A DNA stretch of 64,000 nucleotides from Lachnospiraceae bacterium (GTDB lineage: Bacteria > Bacillota > Clostridia > Lachnospirales > Lachnospiraceae): contig DLZQ01000017.1 in the NCBI GenBank assembly GCA_003447295.1, forward strand, positions 1-64,000, read 5' to 3'. A program made the position numbers and the translations under genes. This document shows positions 45,861 to 54,774 of the stretch, piece after piece. Position 1 is the first letter of the stretch. Each line of letters begins with the position of its first letter. The notes beneath the pieces are model-generated. The model made no database searches and had not been told where the DNA came from. It worked only from the letters and a program-made list of their open reading frames with translations.

Positions 45861-46325
45861 TTGGCAGTCATGACAAAAGAAGAGTTTGCACAGCATGTGA
45901 AGAACGACACGCTTCCCATGTACCGACTGGCATATTCGATTCTGAAAAACAGTGCGGACGCGGAGGATGCGGTCAGTGAGGCTATCGTGCATGCTTATGA
46001 GAAATTAGAGACGTTGAAAAAAGCAGACAGTTTTCGCAACTGGATCCTGCAGATTACCGCCAACGAGGCAAAAAAGATCTACAGGCACAACAGGCGCACC
46101 AGTCCGGTGGAATGGGAGGAGAATCTATCTCCGGAATTCTACGACGAGCATCATGAGTTGTGGGATGCGGTGATGCAGCTGGATGGTGGATATCGGGATG
46201 TGATCGTCTTATTTTACTATGAGAGATGTACGATCCCAGAGATCAGCAGGATCCTGGAATGCAGGCAGGGCACGGTGAAATCCCGTCTGTATCGGGCGAA
46301 GGAACAGCTGCGGGCAATGTTGTAG
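45861..46325 (+). CDS. ECF-subfamily RNA polymerase sigma factor
   Basis: 154 residues with sigma region 2 (about 15-80, A-E-D-A-V-S-E-A-I-V-H-A-Y and F-R-N-W-I-L-Q-I) and region 4 (about 95-150, R-D-V-I-V-L-F-Y-Y-E and G-T-V-K-S-R-L-Y-R-A). It redirects RNA polymerase to its own promoters, probably in response to envelope stress. TTG 45861 is the better start, since AGGAGG lies 7 bp upstream; ATG 45870 is possible. It is followed 19 bp later by its likely membrane-bound partner. Confidence 0.93.
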   Translation: MAVMTKEEFAQHVKNDTLPMYRLAYSILKNSADAEDAVSEAIVHAYEKLETLKKADSFRNWILQITANEAKKIYRHNRRTSPVEWEENLSPEFYDEHHELWDAVMQLDGGYRDVIVLFYYERCTIPEISRILECRQGTVKSRLYRAKEQLRAML

Positions 46326-46344
46326 CGGCGGAAAGGAGCAAGAG

Positions 46345-47964
46345 ATGCAAAGCGATTTTTTAGATAGAAAATTATATAAAATGGCAGAACGGGAACAGAT
46401 GGCAGTGCCGGAAGATTTAAATGCACGGGTAGATGATATTTTGCTGAATCTGGAAGTAAAAGGCAGAGGCAGCAGGTATCATTACAGCTTCCGGCGGGCA
46501 GCGATCCTGGCGGCAGCCTGTCTGGTGCTGGCTTCGGCGACGGTGACGGCATCCGGACTGTACCAGGCGCGAATGGAAAGTATGAATCACGAGAAACTGG
46601 AGGAATATTTTGCCCAGTTGCAGGAGGCAGATGTCTCTGCGGATTCCTACAGCAGACCGTTTACTGAGAGTGAGACTGCGAGAATGGAAGAACTCCGACA
46701 GGCATATCTGGAGCAGGGGTATTTTCCGAAGAGGGAACTTACGCTGATCGACAGCCCCGAAAAATACAAAAAGGGTGTGGCTTTTTATGCGGAACGGAGT
46801 ACCTTTTTCCTGCCGGAGAAGGAGCTGACAGATGAACAGCTGCTGGAGCTGATCGATTTTAGGGAGAAGAGAGATTACAGCCTGGCGCAGATCAGCGAAG
46901 AGATTGCGGCAGGGGCGTATGAATATGTGAAGCCGGAGAACAGCCAGACGGCAGCCGGGGGCGCCCAGACATCTGACAACGGCACAAATACGGTAACCGT
47001 GCTGGGAGCCGATACTGCGGCACAGGAATGGAACATCGCCTATACCGGAGATTTGAGTATCCGCTGTGTCACAACGGCAGAAAATGGTCTGTATGTCGGC
47101 GGCTATACCAAGGAAGGTCAGGCGCGGGTGGAATTTGTTCCTTACGGCAGCGGAACGCCGGAGACGCTTTTTGAAGATTTTGCGGAAAACGGAGAAGTCT
47201 ACAGCCTGTGCATGGCACCGGACGGCAGTATCTATGCCGGACTGCGGCTACTGGCGGCACCGGGAGCAGAACACGGCTGGCTGCCTGAAATCTATCATAT
47301 CAGCCCGGAGGGAGCGCTGCTGAACAGCTTCACCGTCGGGGATAGAGAATGGAATATCGTTGACAGCATGGCAACGGATGCCCAGGGCAGATTATATGCA
47401 AGGATGCGGATGCAGGAAGATGGCAGCTACTTGCGGATCTATACAGCAGAAGGAGAGTTGATTGGAACCGTGGCGGATGATGACAACTATGCCGTAAAAG
47501 GAGCCGGAGTCTTAGGACAGGGCAAAGACGGAAAAGTCTATGTATCTGCACTGGCAATGAGAGATACGACAGCCGGGGAAGCATCTGTGACATTAGTGTC
47601 AATAGACCCGGAGACCTTACAGTTGACACCGATGCAGGAAAATGCGGATGCCATCGCAGACATAGGGAACCTCTATCAGTGGAAACTGGTGGCAGCAGGC
47701 GTGGATGATACGGCAGATTTTATCCTGTGGGGCAATAACGGCGTTGATACCTATAGTCTTGGCAAGACTGCCGTTACCAGAGTACAGGAGAACTGGGAGA
47801 TGCCCTGCGGCACCGAAGGCACCTGTGCAGTCCTCGTACCGGACGGGCGGATCCTCTATATCGGCGCATCCGGTGGCTTCCAGGGAACTACCGCAGACGG
47901 CGTGGAGATCAGCGGAAAAGATCCTGCGCAGATAGTGTTCTATTACGAATCATTTACGAAATAG
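46345..47964 (+). CDS. Membrane-anchored putative anti-sigma protein with beta-propeller-like extracytoplasmic domain
   Basis: 539 residues. A short basic N-terminal cytoplasmic part (1-48) precedes one membrane segment (about 50-72) and a helical stretch. The region after about 225 is rich in repeating D-G-x-(V/I)-Y units (N-G-L-Y-V-G-G-Y, D-G-S-I-Y-A-G-L, D-G-K-V-Y-V-S-A), the pattern of a propeller. Its place directly after the ECF gene suggests that the cytoplasmic end holds the sigma factor and the outer domain senses a signal. No known anti-sigma motif was identified, so this is inference. Confidence 0.7.
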   Translation: MQSDFLDRKLYKMAEREQMAVPEDLNARVDDILLNLEVKGRGSRYHYSFRRAAILAAACLVLASATVTASGLYQARMESMNHEKLEEYFAQLQEADVSADSYSRPFTESETARMEELRQAYLEQGYFPKRELTLIDSPEKYKKGVAFYAERSTFFLPEKELTDEQLLELIDFREKRDYSLAQISEEIAAGAYEYVKPENSQTAAGGAQTSDNGTNTVTVLGADTAAQEWNIAYTGDLSIRCVTTAENGLYVGGYTKEGQARVEFVPYGSGTPETLFEDFAENGEVYSLCMAPDGSIYAGLRLLAAPGAEHGWLPEIYHISPEGALLNSFTVGDREWNIVDSMATDAQGRLYARMRMQEDGSYLRIYTAEGELIGTVADDDNYAVKGAGVLGQGKDGKVYVSALAMRDTTAGEASVTLVSIDPETLQLTPMQENADAIADIGNLYQWKLVAAGVDDTADFILWGNNGVDTYSLGKTAVTRVQENWEMPCGTEGTCAVLVPDGRILYIGASGGFQGTTADGVEISGKDPAQIVFYYESFTK

Positions 47965-47978
47965 AGTGACAATGAGCA

Positions 47979-48009
47979 GCGGCACCGGAGAAAACGGTGC
48001 CGCTAATTT
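47979..48009. terminator. Bidirectional terminator between convergent genes
   Basis: GCGGCACCG pairs perfectly with CGGTGCCGC across GAGAAAA, between the propeller protein gene and the convergent AAA gene. Confidence 0.85.
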
Positions 48010-49261
48010 AAAGTTCCAGACTATTATTTTTTAACAGAAAATCTTTTAGACCAATGATGAGAATTCCAAGTTCATTGTGCCAGGGAACAATGTTATCTTT
48101 TACGACAATAATTTTTTTGAAAAAATCGTTGGTATAGATGAGAGAACGTTGTTCCTGTTCTGCTTTTTCCTGATCGGGCATGGAAAAAGCGGATTGAATG
48201 TAATAGCGCTGATTTCCACGATTACAGACAAAATCAATTTCGTATTTTTTGGCTCTTCGTTTTCCATCGGAATCTGATTCTACATGTTCAACAATACCAA
48301 CATCTACATTAAAGCCACGAATCAGCAGCTCATTGTAAATAATATTTTCCATAATATGAGTCTCTTCCTGCTGGCGGAAATTCAGCCGGGCATTTCTGAG
48401 TCCGATATCGGTAAAATAGTATTTATAGGGAGAAGAAATATATTTTTTCCCCTTTACGTCATATCTTTCTGCTCTGGAGATCAGAAAAGAATCCATGAGA
48501 TAATCAATGTAGGAACTGATGGTTTTATCGGAAATATTCCCCATTCCATTGCTGGTAAATGTATTCGCCAGCTTGTTGGGATTGGTAAGGGAACCAATGC
48601 TGGAAGCTAAAATATTTACCAGATTTTCCATGATCGTACTGCCACGAAGCTGATTACGTTCAATAATGTCGTCCAGATAGACCTTTTGCATGAGATCTAT
48701 CAGATATTTCGATTTCTGCTCCGGAGTTTTTCGGGTCAAAATAAGCGGAAGACCGCCATAAGTGACATATTGATACCATGCTTCTTCTGCAGAACTATCA
48801 TAAGCAGACACAAATTCGGAGAAACTTAGAGGGTATACCCGGACCTCATCACCCCGACCTCGGAATTCGGTGAGAATGTCGGAGGATAGGAATTTTGAAT
48901 TGCTTCCGGTAACATAAATGTCCAGATTCTCCAGGCGGCTCAGACCGTTTAATACTTTTTCAAAACCGTCCACAAATTGCACTTCATCCAAAAAAATATA
49001 GTAAGTGTTGTTATCCTGAATCAGGCTTTTGATGTAGGTACTTAGTACCTTTCGATCCAGTAGTTCTTCATGTTCATCATCATCCAGTGCAATCCGGATA
49101 ATATGATCTTCTGGTATATTTTGTTCCAGCAAATAATGATAGAACAGATGAAACAGGAGATAAGACTTTCCGCAACGCCGTAATCCGGTGATTACCTTGA
49201 TGGATTGGTTCCCCATCCGGTCGATTAGTTTATTTAAGTAAGTATCTCGTTTGATTTCCAT
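48008..49261 (-). CDS. AAA ATPase with DUF4143 domain
   Basis: 417 residues. Walker A in T-G-L-R-R-C-G-K-S-Y (near residues 20-30), Walker B I-F-L-D-E-V near 92-98, and the arginine-containing G-S-N-S-K-F of AAA_14 proteins near 118. The C-terminal part matches DUF4143 (I-D-F-V-C-N-R near 335), a restriction-endonuclease-like fold. The role of this widespread family is unknown. It is transcribed against its neighbours, is convergent with the ECF pair, and has its own 330-bp upstream region with repeated TTACGAA motifs. Confidence 0.9.
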   Translation of the reverse strand: MEIKRDTYLNKLIDRMGNQSIKVITGLRRCGKSYLLFHLFYHYLLEQNIPEDHIIRIALDDDEHEELLDRKVLSTYIKSLIQDNNTYYIFLDEVQFVDGFEKVLNGLSRLENLDIYVTGSNSKFLSSDILTEFRGRGDEVRVYPLSFSEFVSAYDSSAEEAWYQYVTYGGLPLILTRKTPEQKSKYLIDLMQKVYLDDIIERNQLRGSTIMENLVNILASSIGSLTNPNKLANTFTSNGMGNISDKTISSYIDYLMDSFLISRAERYDVKGKKYISSPYKYYFTDIGLRNARLNFRQQEETHIMENIIYNELLIRGFNVDVGIVEHVESDSDGKRRAKKYEIDFVCNRGNQRYYIQSAFSMPDQEKAEQEQRSLIYTNDFFKKIIVVKDNIVPWHNELGILIIGLKDFLLKNNSLEL

Positions 49262-49272
49262 AACGTCTCCTA

Positions 49273-49393
49273 TTACGAAAAATGCCTACACAAACAATGA
49301 TTTTCGTATTTATTTTAACTTATTTGCAAAAAGCAGTCAATATGTATACTATTATATTACGAAAAAACCATACATATACATAAAACTTCGTAA
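49273..49393 (-). promoter_or_regulatory. Upstream region of the AAA gene with repeated TTACGAA/TTCGTAA motifs
   Basis: TATTACGAAAAA occurs at 49271-49282 and again at about 49355-49367. TTCGTA (49303) and TTCGTAA (49387-49393) are the reverse forms, giving two inverted pairs about 30 bp apart. A minus-strand TATAAT lies at 49356-49351. This suggests a dedicated operator region. Confidence 0.45.
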
Positions 49394-49592
49394 TAGAACT
49401 ACAACTGTCATAAGTTTCCATCTGCTCAATTGTGCATTTACAGCGGTTATGTTATAAAAAGACCAGAAACAACAAAAAGTGGTCGTTTGGGTGAAAAAAG
49501 TGGATACCGAGGTGAAATTTTGTTATGCTGTTTGTAACAAACGGAGTATAAAAGTCGTCAATATAGATAGAAGGGAAACAAAGGAGGGGCTT

Positions 49593-50447
49593 ATGAAGAA
49601 GATTAACGTAAAAGCAACCATTTTTCTCAGTGCAATCGTATTGGTGGTAGTGGTACTTCTGCTGAATCTCATCGAATTCCGCAAAACGGTGGATTTCACG
49701 GTGCCGGGGATACAGATGCCGAAGGAGAACGCTTTCGGGAAGCAGGAAGAGGTGCAGGTGAGCGTCAACGGAACCTATTATTACCGGGTACTGCCCTGGA
49801 TCCACGGCAGCACTTTCCATGGACAGATATCTTTCGTTGGAGAGGGAGAGGAACCGCAAAATTATTTCTTCACCTACGGAGGAAGCAGAGGATTCGGGAA
49901 GGAGAGAAGCGGGGCTGGCTGGATCGGAACCCCGGATGCCCAGACTACCGTTGCGATTTATGAAGCGGTGCAGAACGTGGGAAAAGGGATGATCTCCGTA
50001 GAGGATCCCGCCAGCTATGTTTTATATCCGGCGACAACACCGGAAGAAGCCATAGCCATAGCGAATGTATTGTATCCGGGAATGTTGGAGAATGAAGCAA
50101 AGACGGCATCCTGCGCGGCTTTTTTGCCGGAGGAATGTCCGCAGAAAATCGGTTGTAGCTTCTGCACGGAGGATTACGATTATGTGGAAGATGTCGATAC
50201 CGTAGAGCAGCTGTGGCAGGAATTTATACAGCTTTCCGGAAAAGTGACGTCAGATCCGATCCCGCCGGAAGAGATGGTGGAAGGTGTGGGATATTTTCAG
50301 TTTGTCTATGCAGACGGTGAGACAAGGACCTTTCGCTACGCTTCAGAAGAACAGGGATTATGGATTGATGAAGAGGAACGCTGCCTGGTGGATGGCAAGG
50401 CTTTCTATGACTGGCAGGAGCGTCTGATGGAAGCGGTGCAGAAGTAA
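49593..50447 (+). CDS. Membrane-anchored protein of unknown function
   Basis: 284 residues. One N-terminal membrane segment (about 10-27) leaves a predicted extracytoplasmic domain of about 255 residues with a pair of cysteines (C-x-F-C near 193-197 in G-C-S-F-C-T-E-D). No known family was recognised. ATG 49593 follows AAGGAGG; an earlier in-frame ATG at 49479 would add 38 residues. It begins a run of envelope genes and lies 23 bp before the next small membrane protein. Confidence 0.72.
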   Translation: MKKINVKATIFLSAIVLVVVVLLLNLIEFRKTVDFTVPGIQMPKENAFGKQEEVQVSVNGTYYYRVLPWIHGSTFHGQISFVGEGEEPQNYFFTYGGSRGFGKERSGAGWIGTPDAQTTVAIYEAVQNVGKGMISVEDPASYVLYPATTPEEAIAIANVLYPGMLENEAKTASCAAFLPEECPQKIGCSFCTEDYDYVEDVDTVEQLWQEFIQLSGKVTSDPIPPEEMVEGVGYFQFVYADGETRTFRYASEEQGLWIDEEERCLVDGKAFYDWQERLMEAVQK

Positions 50448-50470
50448 GTACGGGAAAGAGAGGGGAGGAA

Positions 50471-50944
50471 ATGAACAGTAAAAAGAAAAGGCATGTTATT
50501 TTGATCGTGTTGGCCGTGGTGGCGCTGGCGGCAGGGATTCTGGGCGGACGTGAGTTATGGCTGTATGAGCATCCGGAGATACAGATCAGATTCAGCCATG
50601 ATCGCAGTGAAGATCTCTACCGGTCCTATCCCATCTGCTCCATTCGTAGCAGATCCCACATCGGACAGGGGTATGCGAAGCAGTATGGTGAGGAACTGCG
50701 GCAGTATTGGGAAGCAACCAATGAGGTTTTTGTGTGGATCAGTGAACAGTATCGGAAACCGTTATATGTCACTTCGGATGTGACCATAGGAGATGGAAAG
50801 ACAGTGATCTCTTTCAGGGGGACCGGCACTTCCATGACTACCGGGGAGACAGAGGAAATCCATAGAGACTGCGTGCTGGATTTTGAAATGCATGCGGAGG
50901 TATTGCGCTCGGAAGAAGAGCCGGAGCTGACAGTAAGTGACTAG
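50471..50944 (+). CDS. Small membrane-anchored protein of unknown function
   Basis: 157 residues with one N-terminal membrane segment (about 8-28) and an extracytoplasmic domain containing G-D-G-K-T-V-I-S-F-R-G-T-G. No family was recognised. It is likely co-transcribed with the upstream protein (23 bp), and a promoter for the first M56 gene follows it. The ribosome site is GGGGAGG. Confidence 0.68.
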   Translation: MNSKKKRHVILIVLAVVALAAGILGGRELWLYEHPEIQIRFSHDRSEDLYRSYPICSIRSRSHIGQGYAKQYGEELRQYWEATNEVFVWISEQYRKPLYVTSDVTIGDGKTVISFRGTGTSMTTGETEEIHRDCVLDFEMHAEVLRSEEEPELTVSD

Positions 50945-50983
50945 AATCCGGAAGAAGAGGGGCAACAGAATCAGATTTCTTAC

Positions 50984-51012
50984 TTGACAGATGGGTCGGT
51001 AGAATGTAGACT
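50984..51012 (+). promoter_or_regulatory. Putative promoter of the first M56 gene
   Basis: TTGACA is 17 bp from TAGACT. A tempting TATAAT overlaps further downstream, but at 22 bp its spacing is too long. Confidence 0.5.
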
Positions 51013-51076
51013 ATAATTACAAAGAGTCTATAAAACATCGACTATGCCTTGCGGGGGGGCAGGACAGGAGGGGCTT

Positions 51077-54000
51077 ATGGGTGAGAATATCTACAGAATA
51101 TTTGACGGTGTTTGGAACTTAAGTCTGGTGGGAGGATACTGCGTGCTACTGGTGCTCCTCGCCAGACTTTTGTTGCAAAAAGCACCAAAATGGTGCTCCT
51201 ATCTGTTATGGGGAATCGTGTTCGTGCGGCTGTGCTGCCCGGTGTTGCCGGAGACGGGAATCAGCCTGATTCCGGAGAGATTGTTGTCGGTGGGGACTGA
51301 GATGATGTCAGGGCAGCAGACAACGGGTGCGGATCATCGTGATCTTACCGAGGGCAACGCTATGAAGAATAACGGGGATGCGCTGTGGCGGGAGCACGCT
51401 GCGGAGGAAGTACCGGACAGCCATGCGGCAGAAAAAACGATGGCTGTGGGAAATGACAATACTGTCATGAACGCTGACGGCACGCAGGATTTTCCCCCCG
51501 GAACTGCGAGAACAGAAAGTGGAGCTACGGTTGCAGGGGTGGCAGCCAGTGGAACAGATGCAGTGATTTCGGAAACATCTGCCGGAACGGGTACTGACGC
51601 CCGCGCATGGACATACCCGGTGTGGTTCCGTGTATTATCCATGGTATGGTTGGCAGGAATGCTTGGCTTCCTGGGATATCATGCATATTCTTATCTGCGT
51701 ATGCGTAACCGGATTCACCGACCTGACAGCGGTGTCAGACAGGTAGAACCGGGGATCTGCGAGATCGACGGTGGGCATCTGTCCTTCGTCATGGGGCTGA
51801 TCCATCCGGTAATCTATCTGTCTTCGGGCTTAGATCCTGAGAGCAGAAAAGTTGTTCTGTGTCATGAACGGGTGCACTTACAGCGCAGGGACTATCTGTT
51901 TAAGCCTGCGGCGTTGGTGATCTGCTGCGTCCACTGGTTCAATCCGCTGGTGTGGCTGGCATTTTATCTGATGAATATGGACTGCGAGATGTCCTGTGAT
52001 GAAAAAGTTGTGAAGCTTCTCGGGGAGGAGAGCAAGAAAATCTATTCCTATACCCTGCTGGAAGAGGCTTCCGGTGGCGAATGGAAACGCTATCGGGGCG
52101 GTTCCATCTGCGCACTGCTTTCTTTTGGAGAAGATCATGTGAAGAATCGTATCCGGCACGTGCTGGACTACCGCAAACCGCCGTTCTGGGTCATGATTGG
52201 CGCGGCAGCAGTGATCGTGGTACTGGTGGTGTGCCTGTGTAGCAATCCCGGCGGAAGTGGGAACGGGGCAGGTACGGTGGATCGTGCAGATACAGACAAC
52301 AGCGCAGGGGTAGCAACGGATGTAGACAGCAATGCGGAGACGAGTGGAAATATTGCGCAGTTTCCGGACAGCATCACAACACCGGAAGATTTTGCAAAGG
52401 TAACGATTCATAGCAGAGAAGATTTTGCCGCTGTTTTTGATGTGGAAGCAATCGAAGAAAAGCATTCCTTTGCAGCGGATCAAGTGGCTTATGACCTGCT
52501 GGTTCGTGAAAACAATACGAATGCTGCGTATGCGATATTCAAAGCATTGATGGAAGAATCTGCATCCGAGACTTATAGAAAATATACAGATCCGGTAACG
52601 GCAGCGGTGTCACTGCTGCATCTGGGTGATGGAAGCGGAGCCGTGACCGAGACGCTGTATCCGGCAGGACGGCAATATCCTTATTATCGGGAGGACTCTG
52701 ACCGGCTGGGAGAAGGCTCTGTGGTGAATGTACATTATACTTTTGCAGATGGATCTTCCGTAGATGTACCCATGGTCATGGCGGAGGAGATGACGCAGCT
52801 GTGGCTTTTGTCCTTTGGAGATCCTGGCAGTGCGGAGGATTTGCAATATGGTCCGCTTACCGGTGATATCTGTACCAGAAGGGTCTATGGGGAGTACGAA
52901 CTTCGACAACCGGACCGAGCGGTCTATTGGGGCTGGATGGACTGGTATCCTGTGGATGCCGGCAGTTATTCGGCCTATTACCCACATGTACAGATTTCAA
53001 ATTACGGGATCTATACTATGAGTGAATCAGGGGGAACTTCCGGCAGTGTGTTTCGCTGCATTCATGCGGAACGCATCATGGCAGCGGGCTGGTATGACGT
53101 TACCTGTGAGCGGAGCGCATATGACACATCAGAAGCCTATACACAGCTGCAAAAAGATCTGCCGGATGTGACGGAATGGAGCGGTGGCAAGGTCTATTAT
53201 CTGACAGATCCCGATGAGGCGCATCTTATGACGGATGAGTGGATGCCGAGGGTACTTCGGGAGTTTGACATGAGTACCCATACTGTCACCGATACGGTTC
53301 TGCCAGTGGATTTGCAGCTCAACAGCGACACGACGCTTCATGTTCATGACGGATATTATGACATTTACAATAGTAATCCATCCATAAGTATGCGGTTTGC
53401 GCTTAGTGGGGCGGATAGCCAGCACATCGAAAGAGCAGACATTCAGGCCTATCCGGGTGTGGTATTTGATGTATCGGAGCGGACAGAAACTGCGACATTG
53501 GCGCAGTTGGATCTGGATGGCGATGGTGTGCCGGAGAAGATTTCTCTGCATCCTGCTGAGCCGGTAACGGGATATTCTTTCGAGAAATATATGATTTGTG
53601 TAAATTTGGGACTGGGTCAGATGAATTGCTATGACCTGCAGGATGTAGTGTTGGAGATAGACGGACAGACGGCTGAGATTCCGGACAGCACGGGAAATAT
53701 GAGCAATTCAATCTTCGCTTTCAGCCCGGATGGGGAACAGCTCCTGATTGCATTGTATGATGACGGCGAAAGCGCAGATCCATTGACCCGAATCTACCAC
53801 TATGAAGACAGAAAACTGGTGGAAACAGACCGGCTCGCACAGGACCTGCGAAAGGCATGGATACAGGATGGACAGATGGTTATCACCGAACCCTATTTTG
53901 TGGTGCAGAACGATTACATCCAGAGAATCTATCAGGTAACATCGAACGGAAAGCTCCGGGAAGTGCCACAGGAGGAATATGTATTAAGTGCATGGGAGGA

Positions 54001-54214
54001 AGTGGAGCTGCGGCAGGATATAACGCTCTACCGTACACCGGACGGTGATGAGACCTTTGTGCTGCCCAAAGGACGCAAAGTACGCATGACGAAGCTGGAC
54101 GCAACGCAGGAATGGATCTGCATCGAGGTTACGGACGGCGTGAAGGGGTGGTTTCGGTTACGGGATGGAACGGATTACAGTGCCTATTTCAGTGGTTTAT
54201 ATTTTGCAGGGTAA
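51077..54214 (+). CDS. BlaR1-like M56 metallopeptidase sensor with large SH3-tailed extracytoplasmic domain (copy 1)
   Basis: 1045 residues. Membrane segments near 10-28, 33-50, 183-205 and 369-390 frame a cytoplasmic zinc protease domain, with H-E-R-V-H at 263-267 and a later glutamate in C-D-E-K-V. The long extracytoplasmic part after 392 replaces the penicillin-binding domain of BlaR1. It contains a module repeated in the next M56 gene (about 440-600), a calcium-loop-like L-D-L-D-G-D-G (about 812-818) and a C-terminal SH3b domain (about 975-1036). It probably signals through proteolysis of a repressor. ATG 51077 follows AGGAGGGG; 51044 is unlikely. Confidence 0.88.
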   Translation: MGENIYRIFDGVWNLSLVGGYCVLLVLLARLLLQKAPKWCSYLLWGIVFVRLCCPVLPETGISLIPERLLSVGTEMMSGQQTTGADHRDLTEGNAMKNNGDALWREHAAEEVPDSHAAEKTMAVGNDNTVMNADGTQDFPPGTARTESGATVAGVAASGTDAVISETSAGTGTDARAWTYPVWFRVLSMVWLAGMLGFLGYHAYSYLRMRNRIHRPDSGVRQVEPGICEIDGGHLSFVMGLIHPVIYLSSGLDPESRKVVLCHERVHLQRRDYLFKPAALVICCVHWFNPLVWLAFYLMNMDCEMSCDEKVVKLLGEESKKIYSYTLLEEASGGEWKRYRGGSICALLSFGEDHVKNRIRHVLDYRKPPFWVMIGAAAVIVVLVVCLCSNPGGSGNGAGTVDRADTDNSAGVATDVDSNAETSGNIAQFPDSITTPEDFAKVTIHSREDFAAVFDVEAIEEKHSFAADQVAYDLLVRENNTNAAYAIFKALMEESASETYRKYTDPVTAAVSLLHLGDGSGAVTETLYPAGRQYPYYREDSDRLGEGSVVNVHYTFADGSSVDVPMVMAEEMTQLWLLSFGDPGSAEDLQYGPLTGDICTRRVYGEYELRQPDRAVYWGWMDWYPVDAGSYSAYYPHVQISNYGIYTMSESGGTSGSVFRCIHAERIMAAGWYDVTCERSAYDTSEAYTQLQKDLPDVTEWSGGKVYYLTDPDEAHLMTDEWMPRVLREFDMSTHTVTDTVLPVDLQLNSDTTLHVHDGYYDIYNSNPSISMRFALSGADSQHIERADIQAYPGVVFDVSERTETATLAQLDLDGDGVPEKISLHPAEPVTGYSFEKYMICVNLGLGQMNCYDLQDVVLEIDGQTAEIPDSTGNMSNSIFAFSPDGEQLLIALYDDGESADPLTRIYHYEDRKLVETDRLAQDLRKAWIQDGQMVITEPYFVVQNDYIQRIYQVTSNGKLREVPQEEYVLSAWEEVELRQDITLYRTPDGDETFVLPKGRKVRMTKLDATQEWICIEVTDGVKGWFRLRDGTDYSAYFSGLYFAG
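51695..52189 (+). repeat. Near-identical M56 core, copy 1
   Basis: This 495-bp segment corresponds to 55399-55893 in the second M56 gene at constant offset. It includes a stretch of 116 bp (51893-52008) with no difference, while the regions on either side have diverged strongly. This suggests recent gene conversion or selection on the protease core. Confidence 0.85.
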
Positions 54215-54224
54215 AGTGTGAAAA

Positions 54225-54255
54225 AACAGTCACCGGAGTTTTTCCGGTGGCTGTT
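54225..54255. terminator. Stem-loop between the first M56 gene and the small membrane gene
   Basis: AACAGTCACCGG pairs with CCGGTGGCTGTT (one G-U). On the plus strand no T-run follows, so it may be an attenuator or processing hairpin; T-rich DNA lies on the minus-strand side. Confidence 0.5.
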
Positions 54256-54327
54256 AGAAGTATACAAGGATATCATAAATGATACTGTGAAATGAGATAA
54301 ATAATGAAATAAGGGGAGGTTGTGCTT

Positions 54328-54747
54328 ATGATGCAGCAGTTAAGTTTCAGTCCGGTGGAAAACATATTGGCAGTCCTGTTCACCGTAGTAATCCTGGGAT
54401 ATCTTCTGAATCTTCTGGTGCGGAGCTTACGGAACTGGCAACGGGGATATCATACGGTGAATCGTGCAAAAGTGTTCAGCAAGGGAGAGGCTACCGTGGT
54501 GAACCAACCAGTATATCTGGCAAACGGTACGGTAAATTCCGGAGTAACCGAGACGGAAAACGTCAAGAGCGTCATTTTTGAAAATCTGGAAAAAGAGAGC
54601 GAGCAGATCACATTAGAAGTCTCCGACAGAATTTACAGCGAATTGCAGGAAGGCGATTGCGCAAGCCTAAGCTACCGGGACGGAAAATTAATAAGCTTCG
54701 GAGCGTTACAGAACAGGGATGACAGAGAGCGGAGCTTCCGCAGATAG
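54328..54747 (+). CDS. Small membrane protein with DUF2500-like domain
   Basis: 139 residues. One membrane segment (about 12-32) is followed by a soluble domain in which R-I-Y-S-E-L-Q-E-G-D-C-A-S-L-S-Y-R-D-G-K-L resembles the L-x-x-G-D-x-G-x-L-x-Y-x-G pattern of DUF2500 proteins (weak). ATG 54328 follows AGGGGAGG by 8 bp; an alternative ATG is at 54331. It lies between the two paralogous M56 genes, 27 bp before the second, and is probably co-transcribed with it. Confidence 0.6.
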   Translation: MMQQLSFSPVENILAVLFTVVILGYLLNLLVRSLRNWQRGYHTVNRAKVFSKGEATVVNQPVYLANGTVNSGVTETENVKSVIFENLEKESEQITLEVSDRIYSELQEGDCASLSYRDGKLISFGALQNRDDRERSFRR

Positions 54748-54774
54748 GGAAGCAGAGAGCACAGGAGGGACTTT

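Noticed and set aside
51012-51028. TATAAT and TGTA/TACA repeat before the first M56 gene read as a BlaI operator
   Set aside because: The half-sites are in the opposite order (TGTA then TACA) with 9 bp between, unlike the TTACA-N3-TGTAA sites at 58062; the TATAAT is 22 bp from TTGACA, too far.
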